A stretch of DNA of 64,000 nt from positions 248,001 to 312,000 of the forward strand of contig NZ_WNKF01000003.1 of the NCBI RefSeq assembly GCF_010119225.1, in the 5' to 3' direction. The stretch is from Cyclobacterium roseum. GTDB taxonomy: Bacteria; Bacteroidota; Bacteroidia; Cytophagales; Cyclobacteriaceae. The position numbers and the translations under genes were made by a program. Each line of letters starts with the position of its first letter. The first letter of the stretch is position 1. The notes below the pieces were generated by a model. It ran no database searches. It was not told the DNA's origin and saw only the letters and a program-made list of their open reading frames with translations. This document shows, one piece after another, positions 17,786 to 26,743 of the stretch.

Positions 17786-20098
17786 TCAGAAATCCGTACT
17801 GGTAGCATCATAATCAAATTCCTGGTATTCGTCCTGATTCAGGTCGTATTTGGAACAATCGATCTCTATGCTTAATGGCCTTTCAGGTTTAGGGAAAGGT
17901 CCTTTGGTGATGTCCAGGTTAGGATCCTCGTAAACTTTGGTCATAAACTTTGACCAGATGGGGCGCGCGGTTCTGGAACCCTGCCCGTTGAGCCAGCTTC
18001 TGAAATGGATGGCCCGGTCATCGCCTCCTACCCATACACCACTAACAAGGTCTTTGGTAATGCCCATATACCAACCGTCAGAGGCATTTTGGGTGGTTCC
18101 GGTTTTCCCACCTATTTCATTTCCTTCATCCCGGATATTTCTTGGAAGTCCCTGACTTGTACCTCCCTCTTCCTCTGTTCCTCCACGAAGCATGTACACC
18201 ATGATATAGGCATCTTCTTCACTCATGGCCGGTCGTTTTCGAGGGATAAACTGGTGCAGAACGTTGCCAAATTTGTCTTCAATCCTGTCGATGTAAATAG
18301 GAGTAATGTGCTCTCCTTTATTCACAAATGTGCTAAAGGCACCGACCATTTCCATGATAGAAACATCCACGGTTCCCAATGCGAGGGCAGGAACCGCTTC
18401 CAGTTCGCTCGTGATACCGATCCGATGCGCGGTTTCAACCACCACGCTGGGACTTAGTTTTTTCATCATATAGGCCGTGATGGAATTGACGGACTGGGAC
18501 ATGGCCGAGCGGATGGTCATGCGTTCGAAAGTGAATTCTCCATTGGCATTGCTGGGCCTCCAGGTGGGCTGATCGGGCTGGTTGATTTCCACAGGCTGAT
18601 CAATCACCGTATAGCAAGGGCCGTAGCCATTCTCAATGGCGGCAGCATACACAAAGGGTTTAAAAGTGGAGCCGGGTTGTCTTTTTCCCTGCTTCACGTG
18701 ATCGTATTTGAAATGCTTGTGATTAACACCCCCGACCCAGGCTTTGATATGCCCGCTGTGGGGATCCATGGAAACAAAACCTGTTTGAAGGAATTTTTTG
18801 TAGTACCTCAGGGAATCCATGGTACTCATGAGGGTGTCTATTTCTCCTTTTTCATAGGAAAAAACCGTCATTTTTTTCTTTTCATTCAGTTTGTACTCAA
18901 TGCTGTCTGTGTCGTCTCCATATCTGGAACGGAGGTTTCGATAGGATTCGGTTCTTTTTACGGCGTTTTCAAGAAAATTTGGAATAGGCCTGCGCTGGCT
19001 GTCTATCCAGGGATCCCGATCCCCAATCTCCGCTTCGAATTTCTCCTGAAGTTCAGGCATGTGCTCGGCTACTGCCTCTTCCGCATACCGTTGCAGCCGG
19101 CTATCGATGGTGGTATATATCCGCAGGCCATCCCCAAACAGGTCGTAATTGGTACCATCCGGTTTTAGGTTTTCTCTTGTCCATTGTATCAAATCGGCTT
19201 TGACCACCTCTCGGAAGTAAGTAGCTAATCCTTCATTATGACCTTCCACATTGTATTCCAATTCGATGGGCATATCGGAAATGCTGTCGTATTGGGATTG
19301 GGTAATGAATTCATACTTATTCATCTGCGACAACACCGTGTTTCTTCTACGAAGAGAGTTCTCAGGATTATAAACAGGACTGTAGTAGGAGGGAGCTTTA
19401 AAAAGACCTACCAATGTGGCAGATTCCTGGATGCTCAAGTCCCTGGGTTCCTTGTTGAAGAAGGTGCTGGCAGCGGTCTTGATTCCAAATGAATTACTCC
19501 CAAAGTCGGAAGTATTCAGGTACATGGTAAGTAATTCTTCTTTTGTATAGGCCCTTTCAAGTTTTGCTGCCACGAGCCATTCCTTGGTTTTAATGATAAT
19601 CATCCTCAGGACCGGAACATTGCTCAAAAAGCCCTGCGAAGCTTTTGTCCGAGTTTTAAAAAGGTTTTTTGCCGTTTGTTGGCTTAGTGTACTTCCACCC
19701 CCTGCGCCTCGCTGACCGAGGAGTAGCGTTTTGACCAATACCCTGGACAGGCCCCTGGGGTCGATTCCAGAGTGGTCCTCAAAGCGAACGTCTTCTGTGG
19801 CAATCAGCGCATTGATCAGGTTGGGAGCAAGTTCATTATAGGTGACAGGTGTCCGGTTTTCCCTAAAATATTTTCCCAGCAAAATACCGTCCGCTGAATA
19901 CAATTCGGAGGCTAGTTCGCTTTCCGGATTTTCAAGCGATTCAAAATCCGGCATGTCTCCAAACAAGCCCAGGAAGTTGGCATTTACTGCGGTAATGAAA
20001 AGGACCAATCCAACCAATCCCAAAACAAAAACCAGCCACATGTATCGAATGATTTTTTTATACAAAGGCTTAGCATTACTCTTTTTACTATTACTCAT
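17786..20098 (-). CDS. Penicillin-binding protein 1A, bifunctional peptidoglycan synthase
   Basis: A 770-residue class A penicillin-binding protein. One N-terminal membrane helix lies at about 17-38. The glycosyltransferase (GT51) motifs are ATEDVRFEDHSGIDPRGL with the catalytic Glu, and GGGSTLSQQTAKNLF. The transpeptidase motifs are SxxK in QPGSTFKPFVYAA, SxN in SQSVNS and KTG in GGKTGTTQNASDGWYMG. It polymerises and cross-links cell-wall strands at the periplasmic face of the inner membrane. It starts only 8 bases after the sprE stop, so the cell-wall synthase is tied transcriptionally to a T9SS component. Confidence 0.95.
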   Translation of the reverse strand: MSNSKKSNAKPLYKKIIRYMWLVFVLGLVGLVLFITAVNANFLGLFGDMPDFESLENPESELASELYSADGILLGKYFRENRTPVTYNELAPNLINALIATEDVRFEDHSGIDPRGLSRVLVKTLLLGQRGAGGGSTLSQQTAKNLFKTRTKASQGFLSNVPVLRMIIIKTKEWLVAAKLERAYTKEELLTMYLNTSDFGSNSFGIKTAASTFFNKEPRDLSIQESATLVGLFKAPSYYSPVYNPENSLRRRNTVLSQMNKYEFITQSQYDSISDMPIELEYNVEGHNEGLATYFREVVKADLIQWTRENLKPDGTNYDLFGDGLRIYTTIDSRLQRYAEEAVAEHMPELQEKFEAEIGDRDPWIDSQRRPIPNFLENAVKRTESYRNLRSRYGDDTDSIEYKLNEKKKMTVFSYEKGEIDTLMSTMDSLRYYKKFLQTGFVSMDPHSGHIKAWVGGVNHKHFKYDHVKQGKRQPGSTFKPFVYAAAIENGYGPCYTVIDQPVEINQPDQPTWRPSNANGEFTFERMTIRSAMSQSVNSITAYMMKKLSPSVVVETAHRIGITSELEAVPALALGTVDVSIMEMVGAFSTFVNKGEHITPIYIDRIEDKFGNVLHQFIPRKRPAMSEEDAYIMVYMLRGGTEEEGGTSQGLPRNIRDEGNEIGGKTGTTQNASDGWYMGITKDLVSGVWVGGDDRAIHFRSWLNGQGSRTARPIWSKFMTKVYEDPNLDITKGPFPKPERPLSIEIDCSKYDLNQDEYQEFDYDATSTDF

Positions 20099-20106
20099 AC
20101 TAGTTA

Positions 20107-22728
20107 TTAATAAGCTTGCTCATAGAAGGACCTGTACTCTTCCAGATCCTTTCGTTTGTTGAGTTGCTGGAAGTTTTCTATTGAAATAACAAAACTACTA
20201 TTTTTTTGCTCCTCCGGTAATGAATCACTGTTAAAACTGCTTAAAAACGTTTCCCGGTAATTCAAAGACTTCTCCGCGTTGGGAAAAGGGCTGATAATTA
20301 GAATCTTCGTTTCTCTGGTGATGGCAATCGTACCTGTCCTCAACCGCTCAATAGAGAAATTTTCAGCGTGAAAACTTTCCAAAGCTGCCGTCAGATCTCC
20401 CGAATTTTCAGCCATATCTTCATCCAAGGGTAAAATAAAAATATGGGTTTGAGAGGCGTTTGCTTTGTAGGGAGACGCTTCTTCCTCGGGCACTTGTTGG
20501 TCCTGGTCCTGATCTGCGGCAACAGTCTCTTCTCCCGGCAACGCTTCCTCCTCACTGCTTGCCACCGCTTCGTCGTCTTCACTGACGGCCTCAAGCAACT
20601 TCTCTGCAAAATCCCGTAATGGTTCGTCCTCGGCATTTTGCAGAAAACTATGGAGCCGTTCCTTGTACCGGTCTACCGATTCCAGCTTCCCTGCAATCAA
20701 AATATCCAACAGCAATAACCGGTCCGTATTTTTGGTTAGCGGGTATCGGTTTAGGGATTCCCTTATGATACTGCGTGCGGAAGTATATTCTTGTTCCCGG
20801 TAACGTGCGTAAGCCTCCTTGTAATTTTGTCCGGATTCAAAATTCGCCTGAGAACCGGATACCTGGTCTGGGTTATTGATTGATTTGGTGAACTGGGAAT
20901 CAGGGAATTCCGTATTAAGCAGCAGCGCATATGTTTCCGCACCGAGGCCCAGGTCCCTGGAGGCCAGATAAAGGGTATAATAAGCTTCGGGTTTTTTTGG
21001 CGTTTCCGGAAATTTTTCGATGAGCATTTCCAGATTGGTAATCGCTTTTTGGGGTTCTTCAAGGTCGAAATAAAGGAGTTTTCCCAGGTTAAAATAGGCA
21101 TTTTCCATCTCCTCCAACATCAATTCGCGTGTTTCCGGTTCATTCGGTATTTGACTCAGTAAACTGCTTTTGTCCGGTAGCTGCGTGGCCAGGGCTGTTT
21201 CTTCCGAATCTTCCGTGGTGCCCTCTTCTGTTTCCTCAGATGAAACGGCCTGATCTCCTTCCCCTGGGATATCCTGAAAGCTGCGGTCGCTACTTCTCCA
21301 ATTATCTGTAAGGGAGCGATTGCCCCAGACTTTATTAAATTCCAGCGAACCGCGCTGAATTGCCACCGGATTGTCCCAGTAAAAAGTGGATCCACTGCTG
21401 CCACCACTCCCTCCAAAGGCCAGCAGGTTGTCAAAGATGCCAGTGTTTTTCTTTTGATTTGCCAGTTCTGCTTCCTGGATTAATCGCGCTTCCTCCTGGG
21501 CCAAATAGGTGTCCACGTATGTTTCCTGTTCCTCAGGACTCAGGCGGCTAAGCCTAATCAGGCTGTCATTTCGAGTTAAAGTTTCAAAATTTTCCGCAAA
21601 TTGATCAAAAACTACTTTTCTGGATGCCAGGGTAGCGTAGTTTCTGTCTGTTTCCTTGAATTTTGACAACGCACTGTCCAGGTAATATTTGGTTTTGAGA
21701 AAATCCTCCTTTTCGTGGAGGAACACCTCGGATAATTCCTGATAAATATACCCCTTCTGCCGCTCATTTTCGCTGGGCTCTTTTGCAGCAAGGGAGTAGA
21801 GTCGGATGGCCTCGTCCAGATTTCCTTGTTTTTTTTCAAAACGACCTTTTTCAAAAAGGATAACATCCCGAAAATCAACGTTCTTGTTATCAGAATAAAG
21901 GGCATCATAGTAGTCTCTTACTCTTTTCAGGTCCTTACTTTTCTCCAGTTCAGCTACCTGCTGGGAAAAAAGTTGGGCAAAAAAAGTGCGTTCGTAATTG
22001 GGACTACCCGATAAGGATTTTTGGTAATATTCGTAGGCAAACGCATCCAATCCCGCCTTTTGGTACATCTGCCCCAATATGAAATTGATTCGGGAGATTT
22101 CAGCCTTGTCATCGGTAAATTCCAAAGACTTAAATAAGGAAGGCACAATCATATCTGTTTCTCCCCGAGATTCATAGTAATAGGCCAGGGTTTTGTAGAG
22201 CAGTTTTTTATTTTCCTTGCTTATGTCCGGTTCTTTAGAAAGGTAATCCACTACAAAATTAGCATCTTCAAACTGTCGAAGGTCTATAAAGGATTTCAAT
22301 AAGCGAATCAACGCTTCGTGCCGGACCGGGTCCTGCGTACTGTTGACATTTAAATATTTGAAGGTGTTCTGCGCTTCGTCGAATTTCCCATTATAATAAT
22401 CTACTCTGCCGATCAGCAGGTAAGCCGGGTCCACCCACTTACTTATTTTATGCCAATCCACTGCTTTGGAAGCCATTTCTCTGGCTTCATCCAGCAGGGT
22501 TTCATTTGCTTCTATGGTGCTGCTGTCGATGGGATAAAAAACGGGTAATACCTGAGAGAAATCTTCCTGATACTCTTTTTCTATTTCAACTTCCAATTCC
22601 TTGATTTTTTCTTTGGCATAATAATAGGCATTAAATCTAGCCGTTGTATTATGATACAGGCGATTGGTAAACGTATCCTTTTGGGAGGAGCAGGAAATTA
22701 CCCCAGCCAATAAGGCCAATAGGATCAT
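20107..22728 (-). CDS. sprE: T9SS-associated TPR lipoprotein SprE/PorW
   Basis: Started at the ATG at 22728 the product has 873 residues with a clear lipoprotein signal, MILLALLAGVISC, cysteine at position 13. The following SSQKDTFTNRLYHNTTARFN is the hallmark N-terminus of SprE/PorW. Many TPR-like helical repeats follow, then a low-complexity acidic linker with glycine/serine runs, the FYWDNPVAIQRGSLEF signature, and further repeats. SprE is needed for T9SS function and gliding in Flavobacterium; PorW connects the periplasmic ring with the translocon. An in-frame ATG at 22872 would add 48 residues with no signal character. It is the first gene of the minus-strand set with PBP1A and uvrC. Confidence 0.9.
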   Translation of the reverse strand: MILLALLAGVISCSSQKDTFTNRLYHNTTARFNAYYYAKEKIKELEVEIEKEYQEDFSQVLPVFYPIDSSTIEANETLLDEAREMASKAVDWHKISKWVDPAYLLIGRVDYYNGKFDEAQNTFKYLNVNSTQDPVRHEALIRLLKSFIDLRQFEDANFVVDYLSKEPDISKENKKLLYKTLAYYYESRGETDMIVPSLFKSLEFTDDKAEISRINFILGQMYQKAGLDAFAYEYYQKSLSGSPNYERTFFAQLFSQQVAELEKSKDLKRVRDYYDALYSDNKNVDFRDVILFEKGRFEKKQGNLDEAIRLYSLAAKEPSENERQKGYIYQELSEVFLHEKEDFLKTKYYLDSALSKFKETDRNYATLASRKVVFDQFAENFETLTRNDSLIRLSRLSPEEQETYVDTYLAQEEARLIQEAELANQKKNTGIFDNLLAFGGSGGSSGSTFYWDNPVAIQRGSLEFNKVWGNRSLTDNWRSSDRSFQDIPGEGDQAVSSEETEEGTTEDSEETALATQLPDKSSLLSQIPNEPETRELMLEEMENAYFNLGKLLYFDLEEPQKAITNLEMLIEKFPETPKKPEAYYTLYLASRDLGLGAETYALLLNTEFPDSQFTKSINNPDQVSGSQANFESGQNYKEAYARYREQEYTSARSIIRESLNRYPLTKNTDRLLLLDILIAGKLESVDRYKERLHSFLQNAEDEPLRDFAEKLLEAVSEDDEAVASSEEEALPGEETVAADQDQDQQVPEEEASPYKANASQTHIFILPLDEDMAENSGDLTAALESFHAENFSIERLRTGTIAITRETKILIISPFPNAEKSLNYRETFLSSFNSDSLPEEQKNSSFVISIENFQQLNKRKDLEEYRSFYEQAY

Positions 22729-22833
22729 ATAAGTTCGCAGAAAAAGGATTGCTTTATACAAGGTGTTTGAATTTGAAATAGGGTCCAAATTAGTTCTTTT
22801 GCGATAAAAATTTAAACGAAAGGAATTAAATTC

Positions 22834-22841
22834 TATTTTTG
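22834..22841 (+). promoter_or_regulatory. Possible -7 box for the M23 peptidase/bactofilin/atp run
   Basis: TATTTTTG, an exact TAnnTTTG match, 31 bases upstream of the TTG start at 22872 in the region divergent from sprE. No -33 TTTG at normal spacing was found. Confidence 0.35.
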
Positions 22842-22871
22842 TAAAAGATAAATCTTTAAATAATAAGCCCA

Positions 22872-23747
22872 TTGAGCGTAAAACAGAAAATTAATGACTG
22901 GATTGAAACCAAGTTTCTGATTGTCATCAGAAAAGAGGAAGACTTTTCGGTCATCACTTCCTTTAATATTACGAAGATACGGGTCGGATTATTGTTCGCT
23001 TTGGTGTTTCTGACCTGTTTTGTTCTTTCCTTGTTTTTGTCCAAGACATTGCTGGCCCGATGGTTTGATCCTTTGTATGTGGAAACCGAAAACATGGTGC
23101 GGATTCATTCCCTGTCGGAGACGGTGGATTCCCTGATACTTGAAGTGGAAGCAAAGGATCAGTATGTTCGAAACATACAGATGGTACTTTCCGGGGAAAC
23201 CGATCTGGACGAGGAGCAAACAGAGCCGGTAGAAAACCAGGGAGAACAGCAAGTGGACCGATCGGAAATCGACCTCTTCAAGAGTAGCGACGCTACCCAG
23301 CAAATAATCAGTGAATTCGAATCCCTACCGCTCGAAGAAGGAGGTTTTGGCAATTTGAGTAGCAGTACCTTTACTGATAATTATTTTTTCCCCCCGGTGA
23401 AGGGAGTGGTTACCAGTAGTTTTTCGGCTTCAGGAAATCATTTTGGAATAGACGTGGTAGCTGGAGAAAATGAGCCGGTAAAGGCCATAGCAGATGGAAC
23501 CGTCATTTTTGCCAGCTGGACGCTAGATACCGGTTATGTAGTAGGAATACAGCATTCGAATGAATTGATTTCGATTTACAAACATAATTCTGTAATATTG
23601 AAAGCTATTGGCGATCCTGTACGTGGTGGTGAGATTGTATCCATCATCGGCAACACAGGCGAACAAACCACAGGCCAGCATTTACACCTGGAATTGTGGT
23701 ACAGAGGAAATCCGCTAGATCCCCGGGAATTCATAACATTTGATTAA
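22872..23747 (+). CDS. Membrane-anchored M23 (LytM) peptidoglycan endopeptidase
   Basis: A 291-residue protein starting at TTG. A cytoplasmic tail (1-35) leads to one membrane helix (about 36-58), a helical linker with acidic low complexity, then an M23 zinc peptidase domain. Zinc ligands are present: His and Asp in NHFGIDVV, and the second His of GQHLHLELW, with the additional catalytic His in ISIYKHNS, so it should be active on peptidoglycan cross-links. It is followed after 2 bases by a bactofilin; peptidase-bactofilin pairs are known to shape cells (for example Csd1/CcmA in Helicobacter). An ATG start is not available in frame near the conserved N-terminus. Confidence 0.9.
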   Translation: MSVKQKINDWIETKFLIVIRKEEDFSVITSFNITKIRVGLLFALVFLTCFVLSLFLSKTLLARWFDPLYVETENMVRIHSLSETVDSLILEVEAKDQYVRNIQMVLSGETDLDEEQTEPVENQGEQQVDRSEIDLFKSSDATQQIISEFESLPLEEGGFGNLSSSTFTDNYFFPPVKGVVTSSFSASGNHFGIDVVAGENEPVKAIADGTVIFASWTLDTGYVVGIQHSNELISIYKHNSVILKAIGDPVRGGEIVSIIGNTGEQTTGQHLHLELWYRGNPLDPREFITFD

Positions 23748-23749
23748 TT

Positions 23750-24169
23750 ATGGCAAAGAACACGGATGATAGAAGAAATACCAATGAACTGGTGAGCTCC
23801 AGCAATTTGGTAGCAATGGGAACGGTAATCGTTGGAAATATTGGGTCCCAGGGAAATATCCGGGTAGAAGGTACGGTAGAGGGATCGCTGGACTCGCAGC
23901 AGAAAATCATTATCGGAGAATCGGCAAAAGTGAATGGCGATGTGAAAGCCTCCGAAGTGGAAATTTCAGGCCAGGTCAATGGTGACATCCAATGCGAGGA
24001 ATCCCTTTTCCTTAAAAAAACCGCGCTCATCATAGGAGATATTTACACCAAAAAGCTCATAATCGAAAATGGTGCGGAGTTTAACGGGAAATGCAATATG
24101 GGCACCAACAATCAGTTAAAAGTGGACAGGGATCATGTCAACCCCAAACAACAAGCCTCCTCAAACTGA
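23750..24169 (+). CDS. Bactofilin, polymer-forming cytoskeletal protein
   Basis: A 139-residue bactofilin (DUF583). After a disordered N-terminus of about 20 residues comes the repetitive right-handed beta-helix: GTVIVGNIGSQGNIRVEGTV, GSLDSQQKIIIGESAKVNGD, VKASEVEISGQVNGDI, with the regular G-x-[IV] spacing of the family, and a short disordered tail. Bactofilins self-assemble without nucleotide into filaments at the inner membrane and recruit cell-wall enzymes. It probably acts with the preceding M23 peptidase. Its last 35 bases overlap the start of atpZ in another frame. Confidence 0.93.
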   Translation: MAKNTDDRRNTNELVSSSNLVAMGTVIVGNIGSQGNIRVEGTVEGSLDSQQKIIIGESAKVNGDVKASEVEISGQVNGDIQCEESLFLKKTALIIGDIYTKKLIIENGAEFNGKCNMGTNNQLKVDRDHVNPKQQASSN

Positions 24170-24368
24170 GCCACCGGCTTACGTTAAATATTTTGGACTT
24201 GCTTTCCAGATGGGGGCGATCATCGCGCTGGGCACATGGCTTGGTTACAAACTCCATTTAAAAAGCGGCATGGTTTTTCCATTATACCTGCTGCTGGGTT
24301 GTTTTCTTTCGCTTTCCCTGGCTTTTTATCAGCTTTTTAGATCCCTCAAATCCGATGAAAATCGATAA
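24135..24368 (+). CDS. AtpZ/AtpI-family F0 assembly/accessory protein
   Basis: A 77-residue protein with two membrane helices (about 19-38, QMGAIIALGTWLGYKL, and 44-66) after a proline-rich tail. The G-x-x-x-G first helix and the F-P-L-Y-L-L-L-G second helix match the AtpZ/AtpI family, which helps assemble the c-ring or bring magnesium/ion cofactors to the ATP synthase. It opens the atp gene run and overlaps the end of the bactofilin gene by 35 bases, so its translation is likely coupled to bactofilin. Confidence 0.8.
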   Translation: MSTPNNKPPQTEPPAYVKYFGLAFQMGAIIALGTWLGYKLHLKSGMVFPLYLLLGCFLSLSLAFYQLFRSLKSDENR

Positions 24369-24401
24369 GGCCCGTCAAACCAAACCCCCGATTTGCGCTA
24401 C

Positions 24402-24428
24402 ATGAAAAAGCAAATCAAAATCATATGA
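24402..24428 (+). CDS. Possible 8-residue leader peptide ahead of the small atp-operon membrane protein
   Basis: ATG at 24402 encodes MKKQIKII and stops with TGA inside ATGA, where the next ATG (24425) begins. A perfect 7-bp inverted repeat (GATTTGC 24390-24396, GCAAATC 24410-24416) brackets its start. This is the layout of a coupling leader, but eight codons can arise by chance. Confidence 0.25.
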   Translation: MKKQIKII

Positions 24429-24814
24429 AATCCCTTCAGATAAAAGGATTGGTGAAAATCACCGTTTTCACCCTGCTTTTGGCCTTGATAGCTGCGGGAG
24501 GACAGGCCTTATTTCCCGGACCCTGGTTTCACAGGCATTTTTGGGCCATGTTGCTTTTCTTTGCGGTCCTAACCGGGAGTACCGGTGTGTTGGCGACCCT
24601 GTTGATGAAACTGGAAACATTTAATTCGGTATCGGTGATCCTGGGCATCACAGTGCTCCGATTACTTTTTAGTATCGGCTTTGTTTTTATTATTTTATGG
24701 GCAGGTGATGAAAATTTACTTTGGTTTGTAGTAGATTTCTTTATCATTTATTTGTTGTACTTATTGTTTGATATGTACAGCTTAATAACTAATTTGCGCC
24801 TTCATTCGAAATAG
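24425..24814 (+). CDS. Small four-helix membrane protein in the atp operon
   Basis: A 129-residue hydrophobic protein with four predicted membrane helices (about 9-27, 39-58, 70-91 and 97-118). I do not recognise a named family. Its position between atpZ and atpB is that of AtpI-like or AtpR-like accessory proteins, and Bacteroidota genomes commonly carry a protein of this size here. A role in F0 assembly is inferred from context only. There is no charged residue pattern that would suggest an ion pathway beyond scattered acidic residues at helix ends (GDENLLW). Confidence 0.7.
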   Translation: MKSLQIKGLVKITVFTLLLALIAAGGQALFPGPWFHRHFWAMLLFFAVLTGSTGVLATLLMKLETFNSVSVILGITVLRLLFSIGFVFIILWAGDENLLWFVVDFFIIYLLYLLFDMYSLITNLRLHSK

Positions 24815-24832
24815 GCGATAAAAAATATTTTG

Positions 24833-25855
24833 ATGTTCCGCAAATTTATCAGGTTAAGTTTCTTATTGTCAGTAGTTTTACTGGCGTTTTCCGCTGTTTC
24901 CATGGCAGCTTCCGGTGAGGATGAAGACAAAACAAGTTTCATCATGCACCATATCAAGGACTCCCATGAATGGCACTTTGCCACCCTTGGTCATACGCAC
25001 ATTACCCTGCCGCTTCCGGTCATTGTCTATTCCGGAGACAGAGGATTTGAGTTTTTCTCTTCCTCCTCCTTTGTAGATTCCGAAACCCACCATTTCGGTG
25101 TGGAACATGAAGGCTATTATATAGATGAACATGACAAGTTGCAGGCAGTTGATGAAAGCAGGAGTTTCATCGATGTGAGTATCACCAAAAACGTAGCCAT
25201 GCTATTTTTGGTGATAGGGGTGACGCTATACTTAATGCTTGGAGCATCCAAACATTACAAAAAGCACCCGAACAGGGCTCCGAAAGGGATCGCATCCTTT
25301 GTGGAACCCATTGTAGTATTCGTACGGGATGAAATTGCCCGTCCCAATATCGGACCCAAATACAAAAAGTTTACGCCCTATTTGTTGTCCCTGTTCTTTT
25401 TTATTTGGATTGGGAACCTTCTGGGGCTTTTGCCCGGAGCGGCTAACCTTACGGGCAATATTGCGGTCACCGTAACATTGGCAATGATCACCTTCTTCGT
25501 TACAAACTTCAACGGAAACAAGGCTTATTGGAAGCACGTGGTGGCGACTCCGGGGGTGCCGATTCCCTTATTGCTAATTATCGTACCGGTAGAAATAATT
25601 GGTTTGTTTACCAAACCATTTGCGCTAACGGTCAGGTTGTTTGTAGCGATTACGGCAGGACACATTGTTATCCTGAGCTTTATAGGGTTGATCTTTGTAT
25701 TTGAATCCTATGCGGTTGGAGTGGCCTCTACCCTAATGGTGGTATTTATCAATGTCATTGAATTATTAGTGGCGACCATTCAGGCCTATGTTTTCACCTT
25801 GTTTTCTGCCATGTACATTGGTGCGGCCGTGGCGGAACATGGGCATGATCATTAA
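24833..25855 (+). CDS. atpB: ATP synthase F0 subunit a
   Basis: A 340-residue subunit a from the ATG at 24833 (a TTG at 24830 is one codon upstream). It is longer than the usual 240-270 because of an N-terminal signal-like helix (MFRKFIRLSFLLSVVLL) and a His/Asp-rich periplasmic segment (residues about 28-110), a feature of Bacteroidota subunits. The essential arginine of the proton path is in PFALTVRLFVAITAGHIVIL, and the last helices end with FINVIELLVATIQAYVFTLF. It forms the stator half-channels next to the c-ring. Confidence 0.95.
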   Translation: MFRKFIRLSFLLSVVLLAFSAVSMAASGEDEDKTSFIMHHIKDSHEWHFATLGHTHITLPLPVIVYSGDRGFEFFSSSSFVDSETHHFGVEHEGYYIDEHDKLQAVDESRSFIDVSITKNVAMLFLVIGVTLYLMLGASKHYKKHPNRAPKGIASFVEPIVVFVRDEIARPNIGPKYKKFTPYLLSLFFFIWIGNLLGLLPGAANLTGNIAVTVTLAMITFFVTNFNGNKAYWKHVVATPGVPIPLLLIIVPVEIIGLFTKPFALTVRLFVAITAGHIVILSFIGLIFVFESYAVGVASTLMVVFINVIELLVATIQAYVFTLFSAMYIGAAVAEHGHDH

Positions 25856-25898
25856 ATCGAAATTTCTTTGTTCAATTTAATTTAAATAAAAAACGAGT

Positions 25899-26156
25899 AT
25901 GTTGACTTCTTTATTATTGACTGCCGGTTTTGCACTTATGGGTGCGGGTATCGGTGCCGGAATTGTAGCGATAGGCGCAGGTCTGGGTATTGGTAGAATC
26001 GGTGGGCAAGCCATGGAAGGCATCGCACGACAGCCAGAGGCTGCTGGAAAAATCCAGACTGCGATGTTGATCATTGCTGCTCTTATTGAAGTGGTTTCCT
26101 TGTTTGCAGTGGTAGTTTGTCTGCTGATTGCACTTAATGGCAACTTAACTTTCTAG
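25899..26156 (+). CDS. atpE: ATP synthase F0 subunit c
   Basis: An 85-residue hairpin of two membrane helices. The polar loop is [10 protein letters not shown] and the ion-carrying glutamate is in [13 protein letters not shown]. Helix 1 has the alternating glycine pattern [18 protein letters not shown]. The sodium-binding signature (a Gln in helix 1 and Ser/Thr after the Glu) is absent, so the ring is probably proton-driven. A 10-bp hairpin follows the stop codon and precedes atpF. Confidence 0.95.
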   Translation: MLTSLLLTAGFALMGAGIGAGIVAIGAGLGIGRIGGQAMEGIARQPEAAGKIQTAMLIIAALIEVVSLFAVVVCLLIALNGNLTF

Positions 26157-26165
26157 TAAAAAAAT

Positions 26166-26190
26166 GGGGGCCGGCGATAGGCCGGTCCCC
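26166..26190 (+). other. Strong hairpin between atpE and atpF
   Basis: Arms 26166-26175 and 26181-26190 form a 10-bp, very GC-rich stem with one G-T pair and a 5-base loop, 10 bases after the atpE stop. The following TATTTTAAAATT is only partly U-like, so it is more likely a partial terminator or a 3'-end stabiliser than a full stop, which would raise subunit c output over the downstream subunits. Confidence 0.6.
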
Positions 26191-26238
26191 TATTTTAAAA
26201 TTGAACAAATCCCATTACAAGCTTAACGAATAGACACC

Positions 26239-26733
26239 ATGGATCTGATTAGCCCCGATTTAGGTTTGATTATCTGGCAAACGGTAGGTTTTGCCATCTT
26301 GTTTTTCCTGCTGGCAAAGTTTGCCTGGAAACCCATACTGGCCGCATTAGAAGAGCGCGATGGGGCGATTGAGGCCTCTCTTAACGAAGCGGAAAAGGCT
26401 AAAATGGAAATGGCCAACCTGGTCGCTGAGAATGAAAAACTGCTTCAAGAGGCACGGATAGAACGGGATGAAATCCTGAAGGGAGCCAACGAATATGCCG
26501 CGAAGTTAATGGAGGATGCAAAAGGTGAAGCAGCCAGTGCCGGTGCCAAAATGATTGAAGAGGCCAAGGCGGTTATCGAAACGGAAAAGCAGGCGGCCTT
26601 GATGGACGTAAAGATTCAGGTGGCTGAGATGTCTCTGTTGATAGCTGAAAAACTAATGAGGCAAAACCTTTCCAGTGAGCCGGCTCAGAAGAAGTTGGTC
26701 GAGGAATTCGTTAAAGACATAAAACTAAATTAA
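26239..26733 (+). CDS. atpF: ATP synthase F0 subunit b
   Basis: A 164-residue stator stalk. One membrane helix at about 10-30 (IIWQTVGFAILFFLLAKFAW) is followed by the conserved KPILAALEERD and a long charged coiled coil to the C-terminus. Subunit b dimerises and ties subunit a to the delta subunit and the F1 head. Standard length and order. Confidence 0.95.
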   Translation: MDLISPDLGLIIWQTVGFAILFFLLAKFAWKPILAALEERDGAIEASLNEAEKAKMEMANLVAENEKLLQEARIERDEILKGANEYAAKLMEDAKGEAASAGAKMIEEAKAVIETEKQAALMDVKIQVAEMSLLIAEKLMRQNLSSEPAQKKLVEEFVKDIKLN

Positions 26734-26743
26734 TCTCCCCACA

